From Dehalococcoidia bacterium UBA1123 (GTDB taxonomy: Bacteria > Chloroflexota > Dehalococcoidia > Lucifugimonadales > UBA1123), in assembly GCA_002313895.1 (NCBI GenBank), contig DCAW01000168.1:1-44558 (forward strand): a stretch of DNA of 44,558 bases, written 5' to 3'. Numbering within the stretch: position 1 is the stretch's first letter; each line of letters opens with the position of its first letter. The notes under the pieces were generated by a model. It saw only the letters and a program-made list of their open reading frames with translations. It was not told the DNA's origin and ran no database searches. Shown here piece by piece: positions 17,659-27,287 of this stretch. Made by a program: the position numbers and the translations under genes.

Positions 17659-18324
17659 TCACTCGAATTTGAAAAAACTTTCGGAGTTTTCGATATCAGA
17701 CGCGCCCTCAGGCGTGGCTCCTGCGATCAAGGCTTCGACCCATCCCGTCAGACGGTCCTCCGGCAGCGCGCCGACCCACCGGCCTTTGACGATGCCATCT
17801 GCCCCGATGAAGAACGTCACTGGCAGTCCTATCACCCCATACTCAACCGTTATTTTGCCTTCCACGTCGATTCCGTTGGGATATGTCAGATCGAACTCTC
17901 GAATATAGGACATTCCATCTTCCAGTGTGTCCTGAATATCGACCCCGACGAATAGCACGCCATCATCAGAGAAGCCTCTCCAGGTTCGTTCGAAACCGGG
18001 AGACTCGTTCCTGCACGGTGGACACCAGGAAGCCCAGAAATTCACGACGGTCGGTTCACCGGTGTGTTCTGAGAGTCGAAATTCTCCGCCTTGCAACAGA
18101 GGCATCGTGATATCAGGCGCCGCCTTTCCCACTCGCGTTACGCCGCTCCTGGCTGTGACCGGCGACTTGTTCATCAGTCCGAGCGCCAGCAAGCCGAAGA
18201 ATCCAAAGACAACAATGCCCATCACGGCGAACGCGATGACTTTACGACGAGTCGAGATGCCCTGCTCCAGAATGGTGTCCGTCTCTGAAACGCTGATTTC
18301 AGTCCTCCTTGGCCTCGTCTTCAC
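17659..18324 (-). CDS. TlpA/ResA-type membrane-anchored thioredoxin
   Basis: A 221-residue thiol-disulfide oxidoreductase. There is one N-terminal membrane anchor (about residues 29-51) after a basic segment, then an AhpC/TSA-thioredoxin fold with the active site WASWCPPC (Cys101, Cys104), the PNGIDVEGKI region and the cis-Pro loop GLPVTFFI. The catalytic domain would face outside the cytoplasm and reduce disulfides, for example in cytochrome c maturation or in secreted proteins. The only in-frame start giving the full anchor is GTG 18324, and its Shine-Dalgarno is weak; an AAGGAGG lies inside the frame at 18305-18311 without a usual start codon after it. No cytochrome maturation genes are nearby. 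Confidence 0.85.
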   Translation of the reverse strand: MKTRPRRTEISVSETDTILEQGISTRRKVIAFAVMGIVVFGFFGLLALGLMNKSPVTARSGVTRVGKAAPDITMPLLQGGEFRLSEHTGEPTVVNFWASWCPPCRNESPGFERTWRGFSDDGVLFVGVDIQDTLEDGMSYIREFDLTYPNGIDVEGKITVEYGVIGLPVTFFIGADGIVKGRWVGALPEDRLTGWVEALIAGATPEGASDIENSESFFKFE

Positions 18325-18571
18325 AGCCCCGTAGGCATTGATCAGAACTCATTGTAGAAATCCCATTCCCGCGTGTCCACACAATCTGGTCTGAAGGAAC
18401 GAATTGAAGTTCTGGCCTTGCGAGCGCCGGAACCAAAACAGATGCGCCTTGAAAAAAATCAACTAAGTCAATGAGCGATTCCGCTGGCATGATCGCGCCG
18501 GCGCCAGGAAACTTCAATCATGACAATTGCTTTTTTTTGAAACTGGCATGAGATACTAGGTTTCAAGACGT

Positions 18572-19440
18572 TTGATCCTGATCAGACTGTCCGTTTTGGC
18601 TCTGCTGTCGATGGCGTGCAGTTCTATCCCCTTTGTCGGGGGAGGAGCGGAAGAATCCGAAGGCTCGGATTTCGCAACTGCTTTCACCAGCGCCACCCGC
18701 GGTGATAAGGGCGACGCAGACCCCGAAGGCCCAGCGGGGCCAGAAGGTCCCGACGGGCGACGGGGCGAACTCGGACCGCAAGGATCTTTGGGCCCCGAAG
18801 GCCCACTTGGACGTGTCAAACCCTGGGGCGAAATCGGCCCTGCCGGCCCGTTTGGAGTTGGCCCACAATGCGAGCAAGGCCCTGTCGGACCACCCGGCGA
18901 TGTCGGACCAGAAGCGCCGGGTCTGCTCGGCCCGTCCGGACCAACTGGGCCTGAAGGCCCGAGAGGCCCTCAAGGCGATGTTGGGGAAAGAGGGCAGATT
19001 GGCCGTCAAGGGCCGCAAGCCTCAGCAAGCCCGCAAGGTCCGCAGGGGACGACCGGCGATCAAAGGCCGAGAGGCGTTACTACTGGAGGCCCGCCGGGCC
19101 CAGTCGGCCCGCAGGGCGCACAGGGCGTACAGGGACCAACAGGTCCTCAGAGCAATCAAGGTCCGACAGGTTCGCAGGGGCCGAAGGGCGACATAGGCGC
19201 AGGCCTACATGACTATAACATCGTCAGATTGGACGTAGTTGGAGACAGCAAATCGCGAACAATCACTGTGCCCTGCCCTGCCGTCATAAAGTTCTGGGAG
19301 GCGGATACTCGGTTTCACGGGACGATGTGTTTGTGCCGGGCAATCTGCCGTTGATTACCGGAGACGGTTGGCGTGTGCGGGCCGTCGGTCCAGACACCTT
19401 TTGGGATCTTCAAGCGTACGGTATCTGCGCCGCTCCGTGA
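18572..19440 (+). pseudogene. Collagen-like lipoprotein gene, frameshifted
   Basis: The product begins with a lipoprotein-like signal (hydrophobic stretch ending SMAC) and continues into a Gly-X-Y collagen-like region from about residue 45 to 215. The Gly-X-Y phase is broken at several points (for example GPEAPGLLG, GPQASASPQG, GDQRPRG). After CPAVI the original frame ends at 19354. In the neighbouring frame the expected C-terminal domain continues: KVLGGGYSV...GDGWRVRAVGP...WDLQAYGICAAP, ending at TGA 19438-19440. A one-base loss near 19284 (GCCGTCAT for GCCGGTCAT) would explain this, restoring CPAGHKVLGGGY. Start TTG 18572 is uncertain. It is either a young pseudogene or a sequence error; the broken repeats favour decay. 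Confidence 0.7.
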
Positions 19441-19457
19441 TAGACTGGTGATACAGA

Positions 19458-20673
19458 ATGGGCGCTTCAGCGATTCCGGCTTTTGGCGATCGCTGTGGTT
19501 GTTTTATTAACCACAGAATGCGCTGACCCCACTGAAACCCATATTGGTTCGATAACCAAAAACGCTCCACCTGATCCGATTCCCGCCCCTACGGCGGTTT
19601 CCCGCGCACTCCCCGCTGAGTTAATTTACATCATCGACCCCAGCGGCGGCGATCTCGTTTCCAACATCGTCGCGCGTGACGCCGTCACCGGAAACACGGT
19701 CAGAACTTATAGAGTCAGATACACGCCGTCCATCGCGTTCTCGCCGGATGGGAACACAATGTTCGCCACCGACTCCTACCGCAGCCGTGTGACACACGGG
19801 AACATGAATGGGTACATAAGCTCATTTGACACAAGAACTGGCTCACTTTTGTCTGACGATGTTCCACTGACAGAGAGGACTCGTTACAAGTTTTGTCCTA
19901 TCGGGGATCCGATGTTTTTTGCTTCTGATGACGGGGACGTACTGTTCGCCCACAAATACGGAGAACAAAATGCCAGCGATATCAGAATTTCCGTGCTCGA
20001 CCCGAGTTCTTTTGAGGTCATTAACGAGTCGTAAGTTCCAGAGTGCGGCTGGAGAATCACGGCCTCCTCAGATGAATGGTTGTGCGTAAGTTCATCAGGG
20101 CGCGTTGATGCTGGATTCACAACCACCGCTTCGTTGCCCGACCCCATCAAAGGCATAGAGATCGAGAACATCGCCGTGTTCCAGTCTGAACTCGTTGTTG
20201 AGGCGATCAAACCCGAGGATTCGACCAGTCTCTTCATCATTACTGGAGAGAGTCGGGTCACAACTGTTGATCTACAAACAGGCGCCGTCACCCATGCTGA
20301 CCTTGCACAGGACGAGAACTCTTCGTTCGGTCAAATCGGCACGCTCGATGCGACGTCCGACGGGGCCAGATTGTTCGTTGGATTTATCAGGGACGATGAA
20401 GAACGCAGAGGTTTTGTTGTTAACGAGATTCGCGTTGACGATACGATTTTCTGGCACGTTTTGGCGGTGATCGAACCCCATGACCCGCCTATGCACTTCG
20501 CAATCAGCGAGAACGGCCAACGGTTATACACAGTTAGTCCCTTCGAGAATAGTATCGCGATCTACGACACCACCGATTTGCAATTGACGGCTTATCGAAC
20601 CGGTGTGGGCGCGACTCCTGCGCGGATCGTGATTCCGTCGATGACAATCGAACCTACCGCAAAATCGGAGTGA
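19458..20673 (+). pseudogene. Beta-propeller (YVTN/WD-like) exported protein, interrupted
   Basis: One reading frame carries strand repeats of the kind PSIAFSPDGNTMFATD, GYISSFDTRTG, TSLFIITGESRVTTVDLQTGAV, MHFAISENGQRLYTVSPFENSIAIYD, typical of beta-propellers. It is interrupted by TAA at 20032-20034 with the same frame continuing on both sides. Near the start, ATG 19458 is one base out of frame with the signal-like segment LLAIAVVVLLTT. Removing one G at 19460-19462 would give MALQRFRLLAIAVVVLL, a plausible signal peptide. The open parts are 19483-20034 and 20080-20673. It lies just after the collagen-like gene and may once have been a partner surface protein. Function unknown. Confidence 0.65.
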
Positions 20674-20691
20674 GCAACTAGTTTCTCCAAA

Positions 20692-22347
20692 TTAGTCGGC
20701 TGGCGTGGGCTCTGATTGAATTCCTGGAGCCTTCTCTTCTTTCTCTGTTGTGGAAGATGACAGGAAAATCGTCACGATGAATGACAACGCGAGGATCGCC
20801 ACCGTCACGAGGAATATGTCACCAATCGCCTGCGCCAGCGATGCCCGCAGGGCAACCAGAAGCTGTTCTGCCTGAATCGCTCCTTCAGGCCCTGCCTGTT
20901 CGAAACCAGCGCGCAACGCCGTCATCGCCTCCGGGTTAATCAAAGCCTGCGGATTGCTCCTGAAAGCCTCCAATTGGCCAGGCTGCAAAGACTGCGCGAC
21001 AGCATCAGGCAGGTTTGATGACAGGTTTGCTGCGAACCGGTTAGCCATGACAGCCCCCAGTATCGCAAGCCCCAACATCCCGCCTACGGAACGGAAGAAC
21101 TGCGTCGCTGACGTCGCTACGCCAATAATTCTGAATGGCACCGAGTTCTGCACGGCCAGCGTGAATGTTGGGAACGTCGTGCCCATCCCGAAACCCATGA
21201 TGACGATGTTGAACACTGCTCTCACGAAACTGGTGTCCTCATTCATCTGGGAAATCAAAAACATTCCGGTCGTGAGTATGGCTGTTCCCACCAACGCCTG
21301 CGCTCGATAATGTCCGCCAGTTCTGGAGAGAATTTGCCCAGATATTGCGGCTCCAAACACAATGCCGAGCATCATCGGCGTCAAAAAACTGCCACTACTG
21401 GTGGCCGACGCGCCCAACACGCCTTGGAAGAACAACGGGATAAATATGATGGCTCCAAACATGCCGAATCCGGTCAGGAAACCTGCGATGAGCGACACAC
21501 TGACCATTCGGTTTTTGTAAATGTCCAACGGCATGATCGGCTGTTCGGCCCGCGCCTCGATGAACACGAACGCGACCGACATAATTCCGCCGAGAACGAG
21601 CGCTCCAATAACCTGCGGCGATCCCCACTCATATTGTGCTCCGCCCCAGGAGAGCGCGAACAACAAAGGCACGAGTCCGAGAATCAACGCGATCATCCCC
21701 ATGTAATCTAGACGTTGATTCTCACCATCATCTTGCAGTCGGCTCTCCGGGAACAATTTAACGAACAACACGACAACGGGGACTGCCAAAGGCACATTGA
21801 TCCAAAATATCCAATTCCAGGACAGATTATCGGTAATGAACCCGCCGAGGGTTGGCCCGATGACAGACGAAAGTCCGAAGACTCCCGCAATCAATCCCTG
21901 GTATTTCCCCCGCTCTTCCGGCGGGAAGAGGTCTGCAATGGCTACGAACGACAAGGCCATGATGACACCGCCGCCCAACCCCTGAATTGCTCGGAACACG
22001 ATCAACTGGTTAATCGTCTGGCTCAAACCGGCTAACACGGAGCCAATCAGGAATATGATAATTCCTGCGATATAAAACCGCTTGCGCCCGTATATATCGG
22101 ACAATCTGCCAACAATGGGCACGGCTGTAGTGGACGCCACAAGGTACGCGGTCGTGACCCACGTGAACTTATCGAAACCGCCCAGGTCCGTGATGATCCT
22201 GGGCATCGCGGTTCCAACTACGGTCTGATCCAAAGCGGAAAGGAACATAGCCAGCATGACGCCGCCCATTGTCAGCATTACTTGACGGCGAGGCAGCTGA
22301 ATGAAATCGTCGGTTCTTCGGTTGGTGACGTTCTTGTCTATTGTCAA
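20692..22347 (-). CDS. DHA2-family MFS multidrug exporter (EmrB/QacA type)
   Basis: A 551-residue proton-coupled drug antiporter with about 14 predicted membrane helices. Signature pieces include LSALDQTVVGTAMPRI in helix 1, motif A (GRLSDIYGRKR) between helices 2 and 3, the FRAIQGLGGG motif B region, and motif C near GLSSVIGPTLGG. It should export drugs or metabolites across the inner membrane. The start TTG 22347 directly follows the stop of the LLM flavoenzyme gene, with AGG just upstream, suggesting translational coupling. The pairing hints that it may export a substrate or product of the monooxygenase, or give self-protection. It is last in the minus-strand operon and converges with the interrupted propeller gene. 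Confidence 0.88.
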   Translation of the reverse strand: MTIDKNVTNRRTDDFIQLPRRQVMLTMGGVMLAMFLSALDQTVVGTAMPRIITDLGGFDKFTWVTTAYLVASTTAVPIVGRLSDIYGRKRFYIAGIIIFLIGSVLAGLSQTINQLIVFRAIQGLGGGVIMALSFVAIADLFPPEERGKYQGLIAGVFGLSSVIGPTLGGFITDNLSWNWIFWINVPLAVPVVVLFVKLFPESRLQDDGENQRLDYMGMIALILGLVPLLFALSWGGAQYEWGSPQVIGALVLGGIMSVAFVFIEARAEQPIMPLDIYKNRMVSVSLIAGFLTGFGMFGAIIFIPLFFQGVLGASATSSGSFLTPMMLGIVFGAAISGQILSRTGGHYRAQALVGTAILTTGMFLISQMNEDTSFVRAVFNIVIMGFGMGTTFPTFTLAVQNSVPFRIIGVATSATQFFRSVGGMLGLAILGAVMANRFAANLSSNLPDAVAQSLQPGQLEAFRSNPQALINPEAMTALRAGFEQAGPEGAIQAEQLLVALRASLAQAIGDIFLVTVAILALSFIVTIFLSSSTTEKEEKAPGIQSEPTPAD

Positions 22348-23382
22348 TTACCTGAAGTTCGGCATCACGCGGTCGGCGAACAACCGCAGGCTATTTTCGT
22401 TGTCCTCCCAGGATAACGGGCCGACCCGGAAATGGAGGATGATACCTCCCATGCCCAACTTTTCAAGCCTGGCGATGCGTTCTGAAACAGTGTCCGGAGA
22501 GCCGTAAATAAGGGCGTGCTCGACGCCGAAGCGAGGATCGGCAAGGCCACGAGACACCGACGACATCTCCTCTGCGGTGTTGAGTTTGTCCCGAGTTTTC
22601 GCTATGTGCTCGCGAGACTCCACAAACGCAGGCACTCCGATTTTCTCAGCCTCTTCATCGGTTTCAGCCAAGAATATGTTGCGCCAAATCCAGCACTGCT
22701 CCATGTTCTTTTCGATCGCCTCGTCGTCATAGCCGGATTCGGTCATCGTCGTCTTGTAAACGCCGAACCGCCGGGCGGTCTCATCGTCTGGTTGAACGAC
22801 CAACATAAACGGCCTTCCTTGTTCTCCCATCGATACCATAGACGCTTCGGTGGCAACGGCGCGAATCATCTGCGGGTGTGGTTTTGTGTACACTTGTGGC
22901 CTCAACGCTGGTATCTCGATGTTAAAGTGTTCGCCTTCATGCTTGTAATTATCTGTCGTCCACGCCTTGATGAGAATTTCCTCTGACTCGATTAGCCTCC
23001 CCTGAGCCTCGGAGAAAGGAATGCCGTATGCCCGGTACTCGTAGAAGTTGAAAGCAGTTCCCCTGCCGATGCCCAAAATCATGCGTCCTCGGCTCAGATT
23101 GTCTAGCAACGACACCTGTTCGGCAAGACGAGTTGGATGATGCAGCGCCATCTGGACGGCGGCGAACCCGATCTGGACAGTCTTGGTTCTGGCGGCCACC
23201 GCGCCTGCGAAGGTTATTGGGTCGACGTAGGCGCAGGCTCCGTCTATGTGATGCTCTCCCAGCCAAACAGCATCGAATCCAAGCTCCTCTGTGAGCACGG
23301 CCTCTTCCAGCGCTTGAGTGACGGCCTCAAAATCGTCCTCAGGCTTTGCGGAGTGGGGGAACAAGAAGTTGCTGAATTTCAT
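22348..23382 (-). CDS. Luciferase-like (LLM) flavin-dependent monooxygenase
   Basis: A 344-residue TIM-barrel flavoenzyme of the bacterial luciferase superfamily. The WLGEHH segment (about residues 40-45) is the luciferase-type active-site motif, followed by the barrel strands QIGFAAVQMALHHPTRLAEQ and LSRGRMILGIGRG typical of the family. Members use FMNH2 or F420H2 to oxygenate or reduce carbonyl, sulfur or alkane-like substrates; the cofactor and substrate are not decidable here. ATG 23382 has AAGGA upstream at long spacing. It lies 47 bp after recQ and directly before the MFS exporter on the same strand. Expanded sets of such enzymes are known from SAR202 bacteria, which agrees with the rest of the window. 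Confidence 0.85.
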   Translation of the reverse strand: MKFSNFLFPHSAKPEDDFEAVTQALEEAVLTEELGFDAVWLGEHHIDGACAYVDPITFAGAVAARTKTVQIGFAAVQMALHHPTRLAEQVSLLDNLSRGRMILGIGRGTAFNFYEYRAYGIPFSEAQGRLIESEEILIKAWTTDNYKHEGEHFNIEIPALRPQVYTKPHPQMIRAVATEASMVSMGEQGRPFMLVVQPDDETARRFGVYKTTMTESGYDDEAIEKNMEQCWIWRNIFLAETDEEAEKIGVPAFVESREHIAKTRDKLNTAEEMSSVSRGLADPRFGVEHALIYGSPDTVSERIARLEKLGMGGIILHFRVGPLSWEDNENSLRLFADRVMPNFR

Positions 23383-23429
23383 ATTTTTGATGATTTCCTT
23401 GGTTTGATTGGAGCGGAAACGTTGTGAAT

Positions 23430-25631
23430 TTAATTTTCGGTTTCTCGCTCACGTGTGTTCAGAAATACCCGGACCAGACGAAGCTCGTCATATGTGTAAT
23501 CTTCGCCCAAAAATTCTCGAACCGGCGAGAGGATATTGTAGCCATGCAAATCGAAGGCCGACTTGATGGCGTCTATTCTGGGTTGCGTAGGTAGTAAATT
23601 GGCGATCCCTGCGCGGTCTCCGCTGCGTGCCAGGCGTTCAATGTGACCAATGACCGTTGTTTTGGAAAGCTGCCTGGTTTCCGCGATCTGAGACAAGGTA
23701 AGGCCCTGTCGAACCAACCGCTGGGTGTCTGACAGCGTCTTTGAACCGCCCAGCGTTTTTGCGCGTGGCTGGCGCTCCGTTCTGAGGCGAGGCGGGCGGG
23801 AGTAAGTATTTTGCGCGAGCTTGTCCCCAAGATCATACAGGCGACAGTAATCCCGAATCGTTGTAATGAATGAGCTTCCGAACTCGTGAAGTTTGGTCTC
23901 TCCAACACCAGACATCTGGATGAGTGTTTCGTCGCTCTGAGGAAAGTAATGAGCCATCTGCTGAAGGACCGCGTCTCCGAATATCACGTAAGGGGGCACT
24001 CCACGATCCGACGCGAGCGTTCGACGGAGGGCGCGTAACTTTTCAAACAAAGCCGAATCGTATTCGATTGCGTCTTGCTGATTGGATGGCGCTTTCGGCT
24101 CGGCTCGAGCCGTTAGTTGAGGCAGAAATATGGGGTTTCGACGATTCAGAACGTCGCGGCCACTGTCCGTCACGGCCAGCGCGCGAAATTCTCCCACTTG
24201 CTCCAGAAGGTGATCTCTTAGCAACAAGCCAATAGTCTCGCGAACCTGAGTGTCTGAGAGGTCGTCGACGATGCCGTACACGCTCAATTCGTTATGGTTG
24301 TGCGCTCGGATTTGTTGGGTGTTCGCGCCTCTTAACACCTTGGCAATGTGGGCGGCTCCGAACCGTTCGCCTGTCCTGATGACCGCAGAAAGTATCTTTT
24401 GAGAAATAATGGTGGCGTCCGAACGTTCCTCGTTGCCGGACAGACAGATGTCACAACCGCCGCAATCGTCCTCAGCGGACGTCTCGTCAAAATACGCCAG
24501 CAGATATTTTCGGCGGCATTTCGTCAGGTCGCCATAATCGGTCATCGACCTGAGTCGTTTCCTGGCCCCCTGACGCTCGGCTTCGCTTTCCATGCGCTCG
24601 ATAAAGTAGTCCTGACGAATCTTGTCGGCGAACGAGTAAAACAGAACGCAATCCGACGGCAGCCCATCGCGCCCTGCCCGTCCGGTCTCTTGGTAATACT
24701 GCTCCACAGAGCCTGGCAGGTCATAGTGAACGACCAGTCGGATGTCCGGTTTGTCGATTCCCATTCCGAAGGCGATGGTCGCAACAATGATCTGGACTTG
24801 GTCCTTAATAAACCGGTCTTGAATCGCTCCTCGATCGCCCAATCCAGCGTGATATGCCACCGCCGAGAATCCGTCCTGATTCAAGCGTTGGGCAAGTTCT
24901 TCAGTGCCCCGCCGGGAAATCCGATAGAGAATGGCAGACCGGTCGCGATGTTTGTCGAGATAATCGAGCAGCCGATCATACTGGTCAGCCTTGGGGTGGA
25001 CAGTGTAAGTGAGATTGGGCCGGTTGAAGCTCGCAAGATACACTTCGGGACTGCGAAGCGCTAATTGATCTGTGATGTCTTTGCGAACCAGGTCAGTGGC
25101 TGTGGCAGTCAGGGCGATTATCGGCACAGAGGGAAACTCGTCGCGAATCGAGCTCAGGTTGCGATAGTCGGGCCGAAATTCATGGCCCCACTGAGATATG
25201 CAGTGCGCTTCGTCCACCGCCAAAAGGCTAAGGTTCACCGTTCGTAAGAACTGCCGAAACCTGCTGTTGGCGAGTCGCTCAGGCGCGGCATACAGTATCT
25301 TCAACCTGCCATCGTAGGCGTCTTTCTGCGCTTCGTATATTTCTCGCTCGGTCATCGTGGAGTTAACGAACGCGGCAGGGATTCCATTGGCCCTCAGAGC
25401 ATCGACCTGATCCTTCATCAGCGCTATAAGCGGCGACATAACCAGGGTCAGACCATCCAACCTCAGAGCAGGAAGCTGGTAACACAGCGACTTGCCGCCT
25501 CCGGTGGGCATCAAAACCAGGGTGTCATCGGCGTCCAGAACGCTGCCGATTATATCCTCTTGAAGAGGGCGGAAGCTGTCATAGCCGAAATGTTTCTTGA
25601 GAAGGTCTAGCACGTCCCAATTATATGCCAA
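23430..25631 (-). CDS. recQ: ATP-dependent DNA helicase RecQ
   Basis: A 733-residue 3'-5' helicase for recombination and fork repair. Order: SF2 core with Walker A TGGGKS (Lys47), DEAH box 140-143 followed by the RecQ aromatic loop (CISQWGHEFRPDYRNL), motif VI QETGRAGRDG near 314-323, a zinc site with Cys372, Cys390, Cys393 and Cys396, a winged-helix part, an HRDC domain (about 530-600), and a C-terminal helix-turn-helix segment (LTLSQIAETRQLSKTTV) often found in RecQ of this size. The start is TTG 25631 with a weak Shine-Dalgarno. It sits between the ketopantoate-reductase-family gene and the LLM gene in an apparent operon. Confidence 0.94.
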   Translation of the reverse strand: MAYNWDVLDLLKKHFGYDSFRPLQEDIIGSVLDADDTLVLMPTGGGKSLCYQLPALRLDGLTLVMSPLIALMKDQVDALRANGIPAAFVNSTMTEREIYEAQKDAYDGRLKILYAAPERLANSRFRQFLRTVNLSLLAVDEAHCISQWGHEFRPDYRNLSSIRDEFPSVPIIALTATATDLVRKDITDQLALRSPEVYLASFNRPNLTYTVHPKADQYDRLLDYLDKHRDRSAILYRISRRGTEELAQRLNQDGFSAVAYHAGLGDRGAIQDRFIKDQVQIIVATIAFGMGIDKPDIRLVVHYDLPGSVEQYYQETGRAGRDGLPSDCVLFYSFADKIRQDYFIERMESEAERQGARKRLRSMTDYGDLTKCRRKYLLAYFDETSAEDDCGGCDICLSGNEERSDATIISQKILSAVIRTGERFGAAHIAKVLRGANTQQIRAHNHNELSVYGIVDDLSDTQVRETIGLLLRDHLLEQVGEFRALAVTDSGRDVLNRRNPIFLPQLTARAEPKAPSNQQDAIEYDSALFEKLRALRRTLASDRGVPPYVIFGDAVLQQMAHYFPQSDETLIQMSGVGETKLHEFGSSFITTIRDYCRLYDLGDKLAQNTYSRPPRLRTERQPRAKTLGGSKTLSDTQRLVRQGLTLSQIAETRQLSKTTVIGHIERLARSGDRAGIANLLPTQPRIDAIKSAFDLHGYNILSPVREFLGEDYTYDELRLVRVFLNTRERETEN

Positions 25632-25688
25632 GTCGTATCAGATTGGTGGCCCAATTCGACGACAATCGCAACGTATTTTCCTTCCAGG

Positions 25689-26624
25689 TCACTTGGACAA
25701 GTTCGACTCGATGCGAAGAGCGGCAGGTTTCAAAAGCGCGTAAATAGTGGAGTGTATCGGCGTCGGAACTCCGATCTCTGCGCCCATCCGCACGACCGTG
25801 CCTGTCAGGCCTTCCAACTCCACGGGCCTGCCTGCGCGGAAGTCGTTGCCGAGACTGGTCATGCCGTCTGCCGCAAAGGAATCCAGAGATGTCTCGCACC
25901 ACGGAATAATGTCATCTCCGATATCCGCGCCCTTGGCCCGGGCCACATCAACAATCTCATGCCACGCGTTGATTATCAGCGCCCTGGTTTCAGGGAGAGT
26001 CCTCATTTCGCCGTAGGTTATTTGCGTCACTGCGTTGACCTCAGCAGATCCTGTGAGGTAGATGAACTTCCGCCACAGGGCGCGCATGGCGTTATCGGTC
26101 AACTCAACACTCCAGTCTGCCTGTGCGAACAACTCCCTGAGCTGTTGACCGCGCGATGTTATCCCGCCTTCAATCTCGCCGAACGTAACGCTTCCGAGGT
26201 GACCTAGTTGAGCGACGACGCCAGGTTTCTCGATACGGGCCTGCACCACCGCCATGCCGACCATTACTTTTTCTTTGCCAAATGCAGTGGACAACTGATC
26301 TCCATTGTCTATCCCGTTCTGAAGAGTCAAAACGATCGTATCTGGGCCGACCATCGGTCTCACGGTTTCGATGGCCTCTGAGTTGTGGTACATCTTGACT
26401 GTGAATATCACAAGATCGACATGACCAAGCGACACGGTATCGTCGGTCGCTTTCGCCGAAACGTTAAATTGACCTTTCAAACCAGATTCGACAGTCAGGC
26501 CGTCACGATTAATCGCCTCCATGTGAGGGCCTCGGGCGATGAACATGACATCCATCCCGGCACGAGCGATCAGGCCGCCAAAATAACCGCCTACGCCACC
26601 TGCTCCCATTATCGCTATCTTCAT
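25689..26624 (-). CDS. Ketopantoate reductase-family protein (2-dehydropantoate 2-reductase)
   Basis: A 311-residue NADP-dependent reductase of the PanE/ApbA family. The N-terminal Rossmann motif GAGGVGGYFGG is at residues 7-17. The C-terminal helical domain carries the conserved Lys in ALWRKFIY and the SLGNDFRAGRPVELEGL segment with the substrate-binding residues. PanE reduces ketopantoate to pantoate for coenzyme A synthesis, but many family members act on other 2-oxo acids, and no other pantothenate gene is here, so I do not assign panE. GGAG precedes the ATG at 7-nt spacing. It lies 52 bp after an unknown gene and 57 bp before recQ. Confidence 0.83.
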   Translation of the reverse strand: MKIAIMGAGGVGGYFGGLIARAGMDVMFIARGPHMEAINRDGLTVESGLKGQFNVSAKATDDTVSLGHVDLVIFTVKMYHNSEAIETVRPMVGPDTIVLTLQNGIDNGDQLSTAFGKEKVMVGMAVVQARIEKPGVVAQLGHLGSVTFGEIEGGITSRGQQLRELFAQADWSVELTDNAMRALWRKFIYLTGSAEVNAVTQITYGEMRTLPETRALIINAWHEIVDVARAKGADIGDDIIPWCETSLDSFAADGMTSLGNDFRAGRPVELEGLTGTVVRMGAEIGVPTPIHSTIYALLKPAALRIESNLSK

Positions 26625-26676
26625 CCATCAACTCCAGGGCCTGCGTTTGAACACATTGGCAAAATTAAATCGGAGC

Positions 26677-27270
26677 CTAATCCCTTAGTGAATTCAACCG
26701 CTCGTCGAAGCCGCGCTCCGTGGCCGTTGTAAATTCTGATACGTGGTTTACTCGTTTCGTCAGGTCGTTGAACAACCCGAGCATTTCGTACACGCCGTTG
26801 TAAATGCTCATCGCAGATTCCAACGTGAACTGATGATTCCATCGTTCGTCCCAGGGTCGCGGAGCCTCAATTCCGGTTGAGGTTCTTCTAGCGTGACTCC
26901 TCACGAAATCGGTTGCAGCGCCTTCGAGAGCCGCGAAATCGTCCGGAGTTTTGCGACCACCCACTCCTCCATGCTTCAACAATATCAAGTGATACAACAG
27001 CATCCACCAGTAGATCGTCAGCAGCCGTTCTTCGTCAAATTTGCGAAGCTTGCTCTTCAGTCCCCAGTCCATGCGTTTGTCCACGTTTTTCACTACAAGT
27101 TGCCATACGATGTCTTCGGCGCCCTCGCAGAAGGTGTTCCAGAGCGCAGCCTGCGACGAGTGAAAATGTTGAATCGACGGTTGAAGGCGCGCAGACTCGG
27201 CCAACTCCCGAATCGTTGCTTCGACATTTGCGCGCCGTTTGCCCCCGGTGAGGCTGTCCAACAATCTCAT
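26677..27270 (-). CDS. Unknown 197-residue protein
   Basis: I do not recognise this protein. It is soluble-looking, mostly helical in composition, with a Trp/Tyr-rich core (RLLTIYWWMLLYHLILLKHGG) that may be a buried helix rather than a membrane segment. There is no signal peptide or metal-binding cysteine pattern. AGGA lies 8 bp before the ATG. It follows the next unknown gene by 17 bp and precedes the ketopantoate-reductase-family gene on the same strand, so the first two genes of this operon encode partners of unknown role. Confidence 0.6.
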   Translation of the reverse strand: MRLLDSLTGGKRRANVEATIRELAESARLQPSIQHFHSSQAALWNTFCEGAEDIVWQLVVKNVDKRMDWGLKSKLRKFDEERLLTIYWWMLLYHLILLKHGGVGGRKTPDDFAALEGAATDFVRSHARRTSTGIEAPRPWDERWNHQFTLESAMSIYNGVYEMLGLFNDLTKRVNHVSEFTTATERGFDERLNSLRD

Positions 27271-27287
27271 TTGAATATCCTGTTCCT

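Noticed and set aside
18633..19196. Alternative long frames across the collagen-like region on both strands
   Set aside because: They arise from the repetitive GC-rich Gly-X-Y coding and lack starts and recognisable domains.
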